Below are positions 37,283-47,628 of a DNA stretch of 64,000 nucleotides, in pieces. Location of the stretch: NCBI RefSeq assembly GCF_009906955.1, contig NZ_CP047656.1, positions 496,001 to 560,000 of the forward strand, read 5' to 3'. Origin of the DNA: Paraglaciecola mesophila (GTDB taxonomy: Bacteria > Pseudomonadota > Gammaproteobacteria > Enterobacterales > Alteromonadaceae). The position numbers were made by a program, and so were the translations under genes. Below the pieces are notes generated by a model that was not told the origin of the DNA, made no database searches, and saw only the letters and a list, made by a program, of their open reading frames with translations. Each line of letters starts with the position of its first letter. The stretch's first letter is position 1.

Positions 37283-37847
37283 TCTTATTGACTCGGTGGT
37301 GTACCGATCGCCACGGATGAAAGACATGCGTTGAGTTTCGACAATTTTTTGTCATGCAGCCTCTCGGCTGTATTTAACTAATTTTAAGTTTTTGCCTAAG
37401 TACCTTATGCGTTATTTAACGCATATTTATATTAAATACTTCCCACTTGGGTGTCAGTTTCGGCTGCTTCTGACATCTGTAAATTCGTTTCTTAAAACGG
37501 TTAATACTCGGTGGTTATGCGTTGAAAAAATTGGGCATAACAAACCCAGTATGTTGTCAATTCAATTACATTCTTTACATCGGCCGCGATCAAATAGTTA
37601 TTTATCATCGCTGATGTTTTGGTTCTGTTTTATCACATTTACGAAAAGTTACTCACTTCGCAATCGATAGGGCAGTATTAAACGACTAATTTGTGTCGCA
37701 CTGCTACCAGAACGGATTATTACATCTGTTTGTCTTGCTCGGTAATAACCTTTAGCAAGACTGACGCATTATCACATTAAAATCTAAACGCTGGCAAGCG
37801 AATAAAGTGCTGGTCATACATGGGGTGATTCCAGTTATAATACTCTG
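37283..37847. other. Divergent rne/rluC region including the long rne leader
   Basis: No gene is seen. On the rne side it should be a long 5' untranslated region. A hairpin ATGCGTTA/TAACGCAT with a TT loop lies at 37407-37424 within it. E. coli rne has a comparable leader in which a stem-loop mediates feedback cleavage by RNase E. The rluC promoter must also be here. Confidence 0.5.
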
Positions 37848-38804
37848 ATGATTACAGATACCACATTCCAGAAAGTTCAATTTATTGAAATAGAGCCAGA
37901 CCTTGAAGGTCAGCGCATCGATAACTTTTTACGTACCCTATTAAAAGGGGTGCCTAAAAGCCTGATATATCGCATCGTGCGTAAGGGCGAAATAAGAGTA
38001 AATAAGAAGCGGGTGAAGCCTGAATATAAACTCCAAGCGCATGACCAAATACGCATTCCTCCTATTCGTGTCTCAGAGCCTAACGAGGCTCCGTCGACTA
38101 AATTAGATAAAGTGGCATCACTTGAGTCGCATATTCTGTTCGAAGACGATTTGCTCATCGTGCTAAACAAACCTTCTGGCATGGCTGTCCATGGTGGTAG
38201 TGGTTTGAGTTTTGGAGTCATTGAAGCACTTCGAGCTCTGCGCCCTCAAGCACGATTTCTAGAATTAGTTCATCGCTTAGACAGGGACACATCCGGTTGT
38301 TTGGTCATTGCTAAAAAGCGCTCTGCTCTTAAAAATTTACACGAGCAACTACGCGATAAAAAAATGGACAAGCGTTATCAAGCGTTAGTTGTTGGTGAAT
38401 GGCCAGAAAATCGATATAAAGTTAATGCCCCCTTATTAAAAAATATTTTAAAGTCGGGTGAGCGTTTAGTGTCTGTTGACAGTGAAGGAAAGCCCTCTGA
38501 AACACGCTTTCGTGTATTAGATAGATATATCGGCGCAACGTTAGTAGAAGCGTCACCCATTACAGGTCGAACGCACCAAATTCGTGTGCATTGCTTACAT
38601 GCTGGTCATCCCATTGCCTGTGATGATAAGTACGGTGATGCTGAGTTTACCGAGATGTTGCATAAAAAAGGATTGAAGCGTTTGTTTTTGCATGCATATT
38701 CTTTGGCTTTTATTCATCCTAAAACAGAGGATAGGGTAAGTTTTCAAGCGCCACTTGATCAACAATTAACCAAGGCGTTAAGTGCGTTAGAAGCGCGTAA
38801 TTAA
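37848..38804 (+). CDS. rluC: 23S rRNA pseudouridine synthase RluC
   Basis: A 318-residue RluA-family pseudouridine synthase. N-terminal S4 domain (GQRIDNFLRTLLKGVPKSLIYRIVRKGEIRVN), active site HRLDRDTSGCLVIAKK with the catalytic Asp, and GRTHQIRVH. RluC modifies U955, U2504 and U2580 of 23S rRNA. Divergent from rne as in E. coli. The usual downstream gene maf is displaced by the rhamnose genes. Confidence 0.93.
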   Translation: MITDTTFQKVQFIEIEPDLEGQRIDNFLRTLLKGVPKSLIYRIVRKGEIRVNKKRVKPEYKLQAHDQIRIPPIRVSEPNEAPSTKLDKVASLESHILFEDDLLIVLNKPSGMAVHGGSGLSFGVIEALRALRPQARFLELVHRLDRDTSGCLVIAKKRSALKNLHEQLRDKKMDKRYQALVVGEWPENRYKVNAPLLKNILKSGERLVSVDSEGKPSETRFRVLDRYIGATLVEASPITGRTHQIRVHCLHAGHPIACDDKYGDAEFTEMLHKKGLKRLFLHAYSLAFIHPKTEDRVSFQAPLDQQLTKALSALEARN

Positions 38805-38854
38805 TCATTCAGACATGATGTCACTATAAGAAACAGTAAAAGGTTTAATTTTTC

Positions 38855-39946
38855 ATGAAGATACTTGTAACCGGTGGAGCGGGATTTATCGGCAGCGCTG
38901 TCGTGAGGCACTTATTAAAGAACACACAAGACAATGTGATCAATGTGGATGCGTTAACATACGCAGGGAATACTGAGTCAATCCCTGATGAGCTGCAAGG
39001 CGGCAGGTATACGTTTGAGCAGGTAGATATCTGTGATGCCGCAGAAATGAAGCGCGTGTTTGAGACCCATCAACCTGATGCGGTCATGCATTTAGCAGCA
39101 GAATCTCATGTTGATCGCTCAATCGATGGACCCGGCGCGTTTATTCAAACCAATGTGGTAGGCACCTATACGTTACTGGATGCTGCACGGGAATATTGGC
39201 AGAATCTAACAAAAGAGCGCAAAGCACAATTTCTCTTTCATCATATCTCAACAGATGAAGTATACGGTGACTTACCTCACCCTGATGAGTTGCCCTCTGG
39301 CAGTGAATTACCCTTATTTACCGAAGATACACCTTACGCACCAAGTTCTCCTTACTCTGCGAGTAAAGCCAGTTCCGATCATTTAGTCAGAAGTTGGCAA
39401 CGTACCTATGGGCTGCCCACCGTCATCACGAATTGTTCAAACAATTATGGCCCTTACCATTTCCCTGAAAAATTAGTGCCGCATATTATTCTAAATGCTC
39501 TAGCAGGAAAGCCGCTACCTGTGTATGGAGACGGTAGTCAAATTCGTGATTGGTTATTTGTTGAAGACCATGCTAGAGCACTATGCCTTGTTGTGAAATC
39601 AGGTAGAGTCGGTGAAACCTTCAATATTGGAGGTCATAATGAAAAGCGGAATTTGGATGTGGTGCGGACCATTTGTGCATTATTAGATGAATTAGCCCCA
39701 GAGCAAAGAGCAGCTGATATTTCAGCCTATGCAGATTTAATTACGTTTGTTAAAGACCGACCTGGGCATGATGCACGTTATGCTATAGACGCTACTCTTA
39801 TTCAAAAAGAGTTAGGCTGGTCACCAGAGGAAGATTTTGTATCAGGCATGCGTAAAACCGTTCAGTGGTATCTTTCTAATGAGTCTTGGTGGCAACGCGT
39901 TCTGACAGGGAAGTATAAATTAGGCCGTTTAGGCGAAGGAGAATAA
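38855..39946 (+). CDS. rfbB: dTDP-glucose 4,6-dehydratase
   Basis: A 363-residue SDR-fold dehydratase: [41 protein letters not shown] and active-site [14 protein letters not shown], with [15 protein letters not shown] and [14 protein letters not shown]. It makes dTDP-4-keto-6-deoxyglucose, the second step to dTDP-rhamnose. First of four rhamnose genes with close spacing; its TAA overlaps the next ATG. Confidence 0.95.
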   Translation: MKILVTGGAGFIGSAVVRHLLKNTQDNVINVDALTYAGNTESIPDELQGGRYTFEQVDICDAAEMKRVFETHQPDAVMHLAAESHVDRSIDGPGAFIQTNVVGTYTLLDAAREYWQNLTKERKAQFLFHHISTDEVYGDLPHPDELPSGSELPLFTEDTPYAPSSPYSASKASSDHLVRSWQRTYGLPTVITNCSNNYGPYHFPEKLVPHIILNALAGKPLPVYGDGSQIRDWLFVEDHARALCLVVKSGRVGETFNIGGHNEKRNLDVVRTICALLDELAPEQRAADISAYADLITFVKDRPGHDARYAIDATLIQKELGWSPEEDFVSGMRKTVQWYLSNESWWQRVLTGKYKLGRLGEGE

Positions 39947-40842
39947 TGATGGCGAACCATATGACTCACTATAAAGGTATCATTTTAGCGGGAGGTTCTG
40001 GTTCTCGTTTACATCCCATTACTCAGGGGACATCAAAGCAATTACTGCCTATTTACGATAAGCCTATGATTTACTATCCGCTTTCAGTACTGATGCTCGC
40101 GGGTATTCGTGAAGTAATGATTATCACCACGCCAGAAGATAAAGAAAACTTTCAACGTTTATTAGGCGACGGTAGCCATTTTGGTGTTGAGATTGAGTAC
40201 GCAGTACAACCAAGCCCTGATGGACTTGCGCAAGCTTTTATTATTGCCGAAGAGTTTATCGGTGACGCGAATGTGAGTTTAGTGTTAGGAGATAACATAT
40301 TTTACGGTCAGCACTTTTCCGATAAGTTAAAAGATGCGACCAAAGTGACAAAAGGCGCTACCGTTTTTGGCTATCACGTTACCGATCCAGAGCGCTTTGG
40401 TGTGGTTGAGTTCGATAAAAATAAAAAAGCCGTCAGTATTGAAGAGAAGCCTCTTGCTCCTAAATCTCAGTATGCGGTAACAGGTCTGTACTTTTACGAT
40501 AATGATGTCATAGACATTGCAAAAAATATTCAACCGTCTCACCGAGGGGAATTGGAAATTACCGACGTCAATTTGGCCTATTTACATCGGGGCGATCTTA
40601 ATGTTTCGTTATTGGGACGCGGATTTGCTTGGCTCGATACGGGTACCCATGATTCTTTATTAGATGCAGGTCAATTTGTACAAACTGTTGAGCACCGCCA
40701 AGGCCTTAAAGTGGCGTGTTTAGAAGAAATTGCCTATCGCAACAAATGGATAAGCAAAGAGCAATTATTAGTTCAGGGTAACAGTCTCGCTAAAACCGGA
40801 TACGGACATTATTTATTGAACGTGGCCAACGGTTACGAATAA
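39946..40842 (+). CDS. rfbA: Glucose-1-phosphate thymidylyltransferase
   Basis: A 298-residue nucleotidyltransferase with [44 protein letters not shown] and the family end TGYGHYLL. It makes dTDP-glucose, the first step of the pathway. ATG codons at 39946, 39949 and 39961 are possible starts; AAGGAG is 7 bp before the second. Feedback by dTDP-rhamnose is known for the family. Confidence 0.95.
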   Translation: MMANHMTHYKGIILAGGSGSRLHPITQGTSKQLLPIYDKPMIYYPLSVLMLAGIREVMIITTPEDKENFQRLLGDGSHFGVEIEYAVQPSPDGLAQAFIIAEEFIGDANVSLVLGDNIFYGQHFSDKLKDATKVTKGATVFGYHVTDPERFGVVEFDKNKKAVSIEEKPLAPKSQYAVTGLYFYDNDVIDIAKNIQPSHRGELEITDVNLAYLHRGDLNVSLLGRGFAWLDTGTHDSLLDAGQFVQTVEHRQGLKVACLEEIAYRNKWISKEQLLVQGNSLAKTGYGHYLLNVANGYE

Positions 40843-40867
40843 CCCCATTAAATTATAGAGTTTTAAT

Positions 40868-41416
40868 ATGCAAATTAGCCAAACGCCACTTAATGACGTA
40901 TTGATATTTGAGCCCAAAGTTTTTGGCGATGAACGGGGCTTTTTTATGGAGACCTTTCGCGCTGATCTTTTTACCGAAACAACGGGTGTTGAGTCACTGG
41001 TTCAAGATAATCATAGTAAATCCCGTCAAGGGATATTACGCGGCTTGCACTATCAGCTAGAACACACTCAAGGGAAGTTAGTTCGAGTGACACAAGGCAG
41101 TGTTTATGACGTTGTTGTGGATTTACGTCAATCGTCTTCCACCTTTGGCCAATCATTTGGACTCAAATTGTCCGCACAGAACAATAAACAGTTATGGGTA
41201 CCCGCTGGTTTTGCCCATGGTTTTTATGTGACCAGTGATACCGCCGAGTTTGTTTACAAGTGTAGCGATTATTATCATCCTCAATCCGAGGTATCTATTT
41301 TGTGGAATGACCCTGAATTGGGTATCGAATGGCCCCTGGTAAATGGTGATGCTCCTGCATTATCAGAAAAGGACAACGTTGGCTGCTTATTTAAAGATGC
41401 ACCGAAATTCGACTAG
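40868..41416 (+). CDS. rfbC: dTDP-4-dehydrorhamnose 3,5-epimerase
   Basis: A 182-residue cupin epimerase: FGDERGFFMETFR, QDNHSKSRQGILRGLHYQ (catalytic His region), GKLVRVTQGSVYDVVVDLR, WVPAGFAHGFYV and WNDPELGIEWPL. It epimerises C3 and C5 of the 4-keto sugar. Twenty-five bp after rfbA. Confidence 0.95.
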   Translation: MQISQTPLNDVLIFEPKVFGDERGFFMETFRADLFTETTGVESLVQDNHSKSRQGILRGLHYQLEHTQGKLVRVTQGSVYDVVVDLRQSSSTFGQSFGLKLSAQNNKQLWVPAGFAHGFYVTSDTAEFVYKCSDYYHPQSEVSILWNDPELGIEWPLVNGDAPALSEKDNVGCLFKDAPKFD

Positions 41417-41464
41417 CAGGGCATTTGTTTGCTTATTCTACATTAATCAAAATACGGATATATT

Positions 41465-42328
41465 GTGAAAGTACTTATTATCGGTAAAAATGGTCAATTA
41501 GGTTGGGAACTGGGCCATCGCGCACCAGAGACTGGCATTGACGTCTTTGCTTATGGCAGTAGTGAGCTTGATATCACCCAGTCAGGCGAAATCGCGAAAG
41601 TCTTCAAGTCTATAAAACCAGACGTTGCTATTAACTGTGCGGCCTATACCGCTGTCGATAAAGCTGAATCAGATAAAGAAAACGCTTTTTTAGTCAATGA
41701 AACTGGCGCAATAAATGTCGCCTATGCGTGTAAAGAAATTGGTGCTCGTTTACTTCACGTATCGACGGATTTCGTTTTTGATGGCACTAAACATTCCCCT
41801 TACACAGTGACTGACACGCCCAACCCACTTGGTGTATACGGGGCTTCAAAGCTAGCGGGTGAGTTAGGTGTACAAAATGCGTTGCCAGAGGCGGTGATCG
41901 TGAGAACGGCATGGGTCTATTCAACTCATGGTAACAATTTCGTGAAAACCATGCTGCGCTTGATGCAAGAAAAGCCGCAACTGGGTATTGTGTCTGATCA
42001 AATAGGCACGCCCACGTACGCGGCAGGGTTAGCAGACTGGCTTTGGTCTGTAGTGAACCAAGGTGACATTAAAGGTATGTATCATTGGACTGATGCAGGG
42101 GTGGCCAGTTGGTATGATTTTGCTGTGGCGATTCAAGAACTGGCGATAGAAAAAGGATTACTGAGTAAGGCTATTCCTATTCTTCCAATCTACGCGACGC
42201 AATATCCAACGCCGGCAAAACGCCCAGCATATTCTGTTATCGATAAAACTACTGCCGAAAATGATACAGGTATACAAACAATTCATTGGCGTAAACAGCT
42301 GTCTAGCATGTTAGAGCAACTCAAGTAG
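41465..42328 (+). CDS. rfbD: dTDP-4-dehydrorhamnose reductase
   Basis: A 287-residue SDR-type reductase with GKNGQLGWELGH, NCAAYTAVDKAESD, VSTDFVFDGTKHSPYTVTD and the active site YGASKLAGE. It reduces the epimerised keto sugar to dTDP-L-rhamnose. GTG start preceded by CGGA. It completes the pathway; no rhamnosyltransferase or O-antigen gene is near, so the sugar must be used by enzymes encoded elsewhere. Confidence 0.95.
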   Translation: MKVLIIGKNGQLGWELGHRAPETGIDVFAYGSSELDITQSGEIAKVFKSIKPDVAINCAAYTAVDKAESDKENAFLVNETGAINVAYACKEIGARLLHVSTDFVFDGTKHSPYTVTDTPNPLGVYGASKLAGELGVQNALPEAVIVRTAWVYSTHGNNFVKTMLRLMQEKPQLGIVSDQIGTPTYAAGLADWLWSVVNQGDIKGMYHWTDAGVASWYDFAVAIQELAIEKGLLSKAIPILPIYATQYPTPAKRPAYSVIDKTTAENDTGIQTIHWRKQLSSMLEQLK

Positions 42329-42346
42329 CGGACGCTACGTGAGTTG
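42317..42346 (+). terminator. Terminator overlapping the rfbD end
   Basis: A 13-bp stem with one mismatch (CAACTCAAGTAGC with GCTACGTGAGTTG, GGAC loop) starts inside the last rfbD codons. A run of seven T follows at 42359-42365. Confidence 0.6.
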
Positions 42347-42433
42347 GTAAGTCTGTTATTTTTTTGAGAGTTTAGTTTTCAAGGCATTTATTGGAAATAC
42401 TACACTTAGCTTAACGTTTCGTGAGCTAGGTGT

Positions 42434-43024
42434 TTAGGCAGGCTGCATATAATCAAATACATCAAGGCCGAATACTGCCAAAAGTTCTATCAGTGCAATA
42501 AGAGGAAGTCCAATGAGCGAATTTGGATCCCGCCCTTGTAATGAGGAAAATAAGGCGATACCCAGCCCTTCGCTTTTAAAGCTACCGGCGCAATCATAAG
42601 GTGTTTCAAGATCGAGGTATCGATTAATTTGCGCCAAGCTAAGCGCTTTAAAGGTTACATCAAACGTTTCCACCACAGTTTGCTGACGCCCAGTGTCACT
42701 ATCCAATAAAGACAAGCCCGTGTAAAACGTGACGGTTTCAGTGCTTAACATTTTAAGCTGCTCAATTGCCTTGGTCTTATTTCCGGGTTTTCCTAGAATC
42801 ATTCCTTTCGCAAAGGCCACTTGATCTGAGCCGATAATAAGACCTTTATGAGTCTTGGCTACTGACTGGGCTTTTTCTGCCGCTAATCGCTGCACTAACT
42901 CAGTAGCGGTTTCATCTTTGCTCGGGCTTTCATCTATGTTTGGCGCAGCACATGAAAAGGGAATACATAGTTTCTCGAGAACAGTTCTTCGATACGGTGA
43001 GGTGGATGCAAGAATTAGTTTCAT
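42434..43024 (-). CDS. yceF: Maf-like nucleotide pyrophosphatase YceF (m7GTP class)
   Basis: A 196-residue Maf protein: LILASTSPYRRTVLEKL, DESPSKDETATELVQRLAAEKA, GSDQVAFAKGMILGKPG and DPNSLIGLPL. YceF-class members hydrolyse 7-methyl-GTP and related modified nucleotides. The ATG at 43024 gives the family start; a longer frame opens at 43069. Divergent from yceD, as in E. coli. Confidence 0.92.
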   Translation of the reverse strand: MKLILASTSPYRRTVLEKLCIPFSCAAPNIDESPSKDETATELVQRLAAEKAQSVAKTHKGLIIGSDQVAFAKGMILGKPGNKTKAIEQLKMLSTETVTFYTGLSLLDSDTGRQQTVVETFDVTFKALSLAQINRYLDLETPYDCAGSFKSEGLGIALFSSLQGRDPNSLIGLPLIALIELLAVFGLDVFDYMQPA

Positions 43025-43147
43025 CAAATAGGCGACCTGTATTATTATTGATGGCCGACATAAAAGCATAAATTGCTTATTTTACATAGGACTTAAAATT
43101 ATATTTTCTTTGACTAAAACCATTTCAGCCTTTATGATGCGCGCGCT

Positions 43148-43675
43148 ATGCAGAAAGTAAAATTACCTAAACAACTCGATCCAATCAAAAGTGCAACAAA
43201 ACGCTCTGAATATCAGGGGGTAATGTTAACCGCTGATATGCCGAGATTGCTAAGTACAGTTGCTGGCGTAGACGATGAAGTTGATATCGAAGTGAAGTTT
43301 TTGAAAGACGAGCAGGGTCTTTCCTATTTCGAAGGTCATCTCCATTGTGAAACATCACTTGTCTGTCAAAGATGTAATGGTGTTTTTACTCATCCTTTAG
43401 ATGTGTCTTTTTGTTTTAGTCCTGTGCAGGGGCATGAAGATGAAAAGGCCGATGAGTTACCGGATATTTACGACCCGGTAGAGGTCAATGACCACGGAGA
43501 AGTCAATTTACTTCAAGTTTTTGAAGACGAGATGATCATCTCTTTGCCTATTGTTGCCCTTCATGCAGAGGAGGATTGTGACATTAAAGCAGAGGACATG
43601 ACGTTCGGAAAAATTGAACCGGTCGATGAACGTCCAAACCCGTTCGCGGTTTTGAAAGAACTTAAGCGAGACTAG
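43148..43675 (+). CDS. yceD: YceD family (DUF177) protein
   Basis: A 175-residue DUF177 protein: [44 protein letters not shown] holds the CxxC pair, and the end [13 protein letters not shown] and [12 protein letters not shown] is typical. It is conserved immediately before rpmF in bacteria and plastids and is linked to 23S rRNA accumulation in plants and some bacteria. Eleven bp to rpmF. Confidence 0.9.
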   Translation: MQKVKLPKQLDPIKSATKRSEYQGVMLTADMPRLLSTVAGVDDEVDIEVKFLKDEQGLSYFEGHLHCETSLVCQRCNGVFTHPLDVSFCFSPVQGHEDEKADELPDIYDPVEVNDHGEVNLLQVFEDEMIISLPIVALHAEEDCDIKAEDMTFGKIEPVDERPNPFAVLKELKRD

Positions 43676-43685
43676 GAGCAAACTA

Positions 43686-43856
43686 ATGGCAGTACAAAAG
43701 AATCGTAAAACTCGTTCTAAGCGTGGCATGCGTCGTTCGCATGATGCGTTGGGAACTGCGACTATGTCTGTAGATTCAACATCAGGTGAGACGCACGTTC
43801 GTCATCACGTTACAGCTGATGGTTACTACAAAGGCAAAAAAGTTCTCTCATTATAA
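43686..43856 (+). CDS. rpmF: 50S ribosomal protein L32
   Basis: A 56-residue L32, too short for many callers: [20 protein letters not shown], then [20 protein letters not shown] and the end YYKGKKVL. It is the cysteine-free form used by gammaproteobacteria (no zinc ribbon). TAGGAG lies just before the start. Sits between yceD and plsX, as in E. coli. Confidence 0.97.
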   Translation: MAVQKNRKTRSKRGMRRSHDALGTATMSVDSTSGETHVRHHVTADGYYKGKKVLSL

Positions 43857-43868
43857 TTTGAGATAACT

Positions 43869-44894
43869 TTGCGTCATCTAACCTTAGCGTTAGATATTAT
43901 GGGGGGCGATAACGGCCCCCATATTATTCTATCCGCCGCTCTAAAAGCACTGAATGAATTCCCTCAACTTAATTTCATCTTTTGCGGTGATGAAGGTGTT
44001 ATTACATCTTGGTTAAAGCAACACTCATCTATTTTATCTAATCGTTATTCCATTGTTCATTGTGACCAACAGGTTTTGATGGACGACAATCCGGTTACAG
44101 CCCTTAGACACAAGAAAGATTCCTCTATGGCCTGTGCGATAAAGCACGTAAAAAATGGTCAGGCAGATGCTTGTGTTAGTGCAGGCAATACAGGAGCTTT
44201 GCTCGCAATAGCATGCTCACAGCTTAAGACGCTTTCAGGGGTAAATCGCCCGGCGTTAGTGTCTAGTTTACCCACAGCTAAAGGTCAAAAGGCGTATTTA
44301 TTAGATTTAGGCGCAACCGTCCAAAGCGATGCGCAGACCTTGCTACAAAACGCGGTGATGGGGTCTGTGTTAGCGCAAGAAATCGGTGGCATTAAACGGC
44401 CTAAGGTGGCTATTTTAAATGTAGGTGAGGAGCAAATTAAAGGCCCGGCTAGCATCAAACAAGCAGGTCGCTTATTAGCCGACAGTGAGCACATCAATTA
44501 TATCGGTTTTGTTGAAGGTGATGATATATTCAACGATATAGCAGATGTAATTGTAACGGACGGTTTCTCAGGAAATATTGCCCTGAAATCATGTGAAGGG
44601 TTAGTTAAACTACTGATAGAACAAATAAAACGTGACGCCAGACGGAACTTTTTGAGTAAAATCATGGCGAAATTGGCCATGCCTTTATTACGTCGGCTTT
44701 ATTTACGAGTGAACCCCGACCAGTATAACGGTGCGAGTCTGATAGGATTGCGCGGAATTGTGGTCAAGAGCCACGGAAATGCCTCTGATGAGGCTTTTTT
44801 GTATGCGATCCGCGAAGCGGTTCAAGAAGCTAGTAGGCAAGTTCCCACAAAAATTAAAGATAAGATAGAAAACCTCTTGATGGAGCGCTCTTAA
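43869..44894 (+). CDS. plsX: Phosphate acyltransferase PlsX
   Basis: A 341-residue PlsX with LALDIMGGDNGP, AGNTGALLAIA, NVGEEQIKGP, VEGDDIF and VTDGFSGNIALK. It makes acyl-phosphate from acyl-ACP, the first step of phospholipid synthesis via PlsY. TTG start at 43869, 12 bp after rpmF. Confidence 0.94.
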   Translation: MRHLTLALDIMGGDNGPHIILSAALKALNEFPQLNFIFCGDEGVITSWLKQHSSILSNRYSIVHCDQQVLMDDNPVTALRHKKDSSMACAIKHVKNGQADACVSAGNTGALLAIACSQLKTLSGVNRPALVSSLPTAKGQKAYLLDLGATVQSDAQTLLQNAVMGSVLAQEIGGIKRPKVAILNVGEEQIKGPASIKQAGRLLADSEHINYIGFVEGDDIFNDIADVIVTDGFSGNIALKSCEGLVKLLIEQIKRDARRNFLSKIMAKLAMPLLRRLYLRVNPDQYNGASLIGLRGIVVKSHGNASDEAFLYAIREAVQEASRQVPTKIKDKIENLLMERS

Positions 44895-44897
44895 TAA

Positions 44898-45857
44898 ATG
44901 AATTCTAGAATAATTGGTACCGGTAGTTACTATCCAAGCGACGTGCGCACCAACGCAGATTTGTCCTTGATGGTTGATACCTCAGACGAGTGGATAACGG
45001 ACCGTACGGGTATTAAAGAACGCCGTATCATCGGCGAGCACGAAACGGCCGCCACTATGGGTGCTGAAGCGAGTAAAAAAGCGCTAGAAGCAGCGGGAAT
45101 TGACGCTAAATCTTTGGACATGATTGTGTGTGCCACAACCAGTGGGCGCTATGCGTTACCCAGTACTGCCTGTGAAATTCAAAAAGCGCTAGACATTGAT
45201 GGCATTCCTGCATTTGATGTTGCCGCTGCATGTGCTGGCTACTGCTATGCGTTGAGTGTTGCAGATCAATATATTAAATCCGGTATGGCAAAGCGTATTC
45301 TGGTGGTAGGCACAGACTGTTTAAGCCGGATGATAAGTCCTGAAGATCGTACCATGGTGATCTTATTTGGTGACGCGGCGGGTGCTACGATTATTGAGGC
45401 AAGTGAAGAGCCTGGTATACTTTCAACCCATATTCATGCGGCAGGCTCATACGGCGATCTATTAGCTATAGGCAACCCAACCCGTGGGGATGAGTTATCT
45501 ATCCATGAAAACTGGGGGACTATGAAGGGCAACGAAGTATTCAGAGTGGCGGTAACCAAATTGAGTGAAGTCGTCGAAGAAACATTAGCGGCGAACAATA
45601 TGCAAAAGTCCGAGTTAGACTGGCTTGTTCCTCATCAAGCTAATTTCCGCATTATAAAAGCAACCGCCAAAAAATTAGACATGTCTCTTGACCAAGTTGT
45701 GCTGACCTTAGAGCGGTATGGCAATACTTCAGCGGCAACCGTACCTACAGCACTGGATGAAGCGATCAGAGACGGACGTATCAAACGTGGTCAAAACTTA
45801 TTGCTAGAAGCATTCGGTGGTGGTTTCGCTTGGGCGTCAGCCTTGGTGCGTTATTAA
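44898..45857 (+). CDS. fabH: 3-oxoacyl-ACP synthase III
   Basis: A 319-residue FabH starting 3 bp after plsX. Catalytic Cys112 in [13 protein letters not shown], His in [10 protein letters not shown] and Asn in [11 protein letters not shown] are present. It starts fatty acid synthesis by condensing acetyl-CoA with malonyl-ACP. Confidence 0.96.
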   Translation: MNSRIIGTGSYYPSDVRTNADLSLMVDTSDEWITDRTGIKERRIIGEHETAATMGAEASKKALEAAGIDAKSLDMIVCATTSGRYALPSTACEIQKALDIDGIPAFDVAAACAGYCYALSVADQYIKSGMAKRILVVGTDCLSRMISPEDRTMVILFGDAAGATIIEASEEPGILSTHIHAAGSYGDLLAIGNPTRGDELSIHENWGTMKGNEVFRVAVTKLSEVVEETLAANNMQKSELDWLVPHQANFRIIKATAKKLDMSLDQVVLTLERYGNTSAATVPTALDEAIRDGRIKRGQNLLLEAFGGGFAWASALVRY

Positions 45858-45917
45858 TAACCGCGCCTAGGTGCTCGTCGTTATAAATATTTTAGTGAGA
45901 AAATGAAAGGAAGTTTT

Positions 45918-46847
45918 ATGTCAAAACGCGCGTGGGTGTTCCCAGGTCAGGGGTCACAAACAGTGGGTATGTTGAAAGACTTAGCGGCAAATCATCCGCA
46001 AGTAGAAGAAACATTTAGCCGCGCAAGTAACGTATTAGGTTATGATCTTTGGGATGTTGTGCAAAATGATAGTGCTCAAACATTAGGACAAACGCAGGTA
46101 ACTCAGCCCGCTTTGTTAGCAGCCAGTTTCGCGATATTCCAAGTACTAAAGGCGCAAAGTGTTAACATGCCACATTACTTAGCAGGTCATAGTTTAGGAG
46201 AATATTCTGCTTTGGTATGTGCGGGTGTTTTGTCATTTGAAGACGGTATTAAATTGGTTGAAGCACGTGGTCAATTTATGCAACAGGCTGTACCTGAAGG
46301 GGTAGGGGCGATGTATGCAATTATCGGGCTTGATGACGCAAAAGTGATACAGGCATGTAAACAGGCTCAAGATGATACGCAACAAATCGTGTCAGCAGTT
46401 AACTTTAACTCTCCTGGTCAGATTGTAATTGCTGGTAATACCGCCGTTGCAGATAAAGCCGCAGAGCTGTGTAAAGAAGCTGGCGCGAAGCGGGCGCTGC
46501 CATTAGCAGTAAGTGTTCCATCGCATTGTGCCTTAATGAAGCCCGCGGCCGACAAACTGGCCGAGTTGTTTGACTCTGTACAGTTTAAATCACCGGAAAT
46601 TGGGGTTGTCAACAATGTCGACGTTGCTATTGAATCTGACGTTGAAAAAATAAAATCTGCGCTTTTACGTCAGTTATACAGCCCTGTGCGCTGGACAGAG
46701 ACAGTGCAGAAACTGGCATCTTTAGGCGTGAGCCAAATTCATGAAATCGGTCCGGGGAAAGTATTAACTGGATTGATTAAACGCATTGATAAATCGTTAA
46801 ACTGCGAGGCGGTAAATAGCGCTGAAACAGTCTCCATTATTCAATAA
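45918..46847 (+). CDS. fabD: Malonyl-CoA:ACP transacylase
   Basis: A 309-residue transacylase, the exact length of E. coli FabD, with AWVFPGQGSQTVGML, the nucleophile elbow AGHSLGEYSALV and the catalytic His in SVPSHCALMKP. An ATG five codons upstream exists; AGGAAG before the ATG at 45918 and the family start favour this one. Confidence 0.95.
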   Translation: MSKRAWVFPGQGSQTVGMLKDLAANHPQVEETFSRASNVLGYDLWDVVQNDSAQTLGQTQVTQPALLAASFAIFQVLKAQSVNMPHYLAGHSLGEYSALVCAGVLSFEDGIKLVEARGQFMQQAVPEGVGAMYAIIGLDDAKVIQACKQAQDDTQQIVSAVNFNSPGQIVIAGNTAVADKAAELCKEAGAKRALPLAVSVPSHCALMKPAADKLAELFDSVQFKSPEIGVVNNVDVAIESDVEKIKSALLRQLYSPVRWTETVQKLASLGVSQIHEIGPGKVLTGLIKRIDKSLNCEAVNSAETVSIIQ

Positions 46848-46861
46848 TATAGAGATAATAT

Positions 46862-47599
46862 ATGTCTGGATTCGACGGAAAAATAGCCCTAGTTACGGGC
46901 GCTAGCCGAGGAATTGGTAAAGCCATTGCTCAACAGTTAGTCGCTGATGGCGCGACGGTTATTGGTACAGCAACGTCAGAAAACGGCGCTGCGGCCATTA
47001 GCGAATATTTGGCCGACAATGGTAAAGGCATGGTGCTTAACGTATCACAGCCAGAGTCCATGACTGCTTTGTTGTCTGATATCGCGGCGCAATTTGGCGT
47101 GATTGATATCTTAGTTAATAATGCCGGAATCACCCGTGATAACTTGCTTATGCGTATGAAAGACGATGAGTGGCAAGATATTATTAACACTAACCTCACG
47201 TCAGTGTTTAATATGTCAAAAGCAGTTTTACGTGGCATGATGAAAAAACGTTGTGGTAGAATCATTAATATTGGTTCCGTGGTTGGTAGCGCAGGTAATG
47301 CAGGCCAAGCAAATTATGCTGCGGCTAAAGCTGGTGTTATTGGCTTTAGTAAGTCGATGGCGCGTGAAGTTGCTTCAAGAGGGATCACAGTGAATGTGGT
47401 TGCTCCAGGTTTTATCGATACTGATATGACTAAGGCACTGAATGACGACCAACGAGAAGCCATTTTTAAAGATATTCCAGCGAATCGCTTAGGCTCTGTT
47501 CAAGAAGTAGCTGCAGCGGTTGGCTTTTTAGCTAGTAATAGCGCTGCTTACATAACGGGTGAAACCCTGCATGTAAATGGTGGAATGTATATGGGGTAG
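46862..47599 (+). CDS. fabG: 3-oxoacyl-ACP reductase
   Basis: A 245-residue SDR: LVTGASRGIGKAIAQQL, NNAGITRDNLLMRMKDDEW, NIGSVVGSAGNAGQANYAAAKAG with the Ser-Tyr-Lys triad and VAPGFIDTDMTKAL. Reduces 3-oxoacyl-ACP with NADPH. Fourteen bp after fabD; a palindrome follows its stop. Confidence 0.96.
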   Translation: MSGFDGKIALVTGASRGIGKAIAQQLVADGATVIGTATSENGAAAISEYLADNGKGMVLNVSQPESMTALLSDIAAQFGVIDILVNNAGITRDNLLMRMKDDEWQDIINTNLTSVFNMSKAVLRGMMKKRCGRIINIGSVVGSAGNAGQANYAAAKAGVIGFSKSMAREVASRGITVNVVAPGFIDTDMTKALNDDQREAIFKDIPANRLGSVQEVAAAVGFLASNSAAYITGETLHVNGGMYMG

Positions 47600-47608
47600 T
47601 GTGTTTAA

Positions 47609-47628
47609 TTAATAACCTAGGTTATTAA
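47609..47628. promoter_or_regulatory. Perfect 20-bp palindrome between fabG and acpP
   Basis: TTAATAACCT followed at once by its reverse complement AGGTTATTAA, ten bases after the fabG stop. It can form a hairpin but no T run follows directly, so it may be an operator or an RNA processing/stability element rather than a terminator. Confidence 0.5.
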
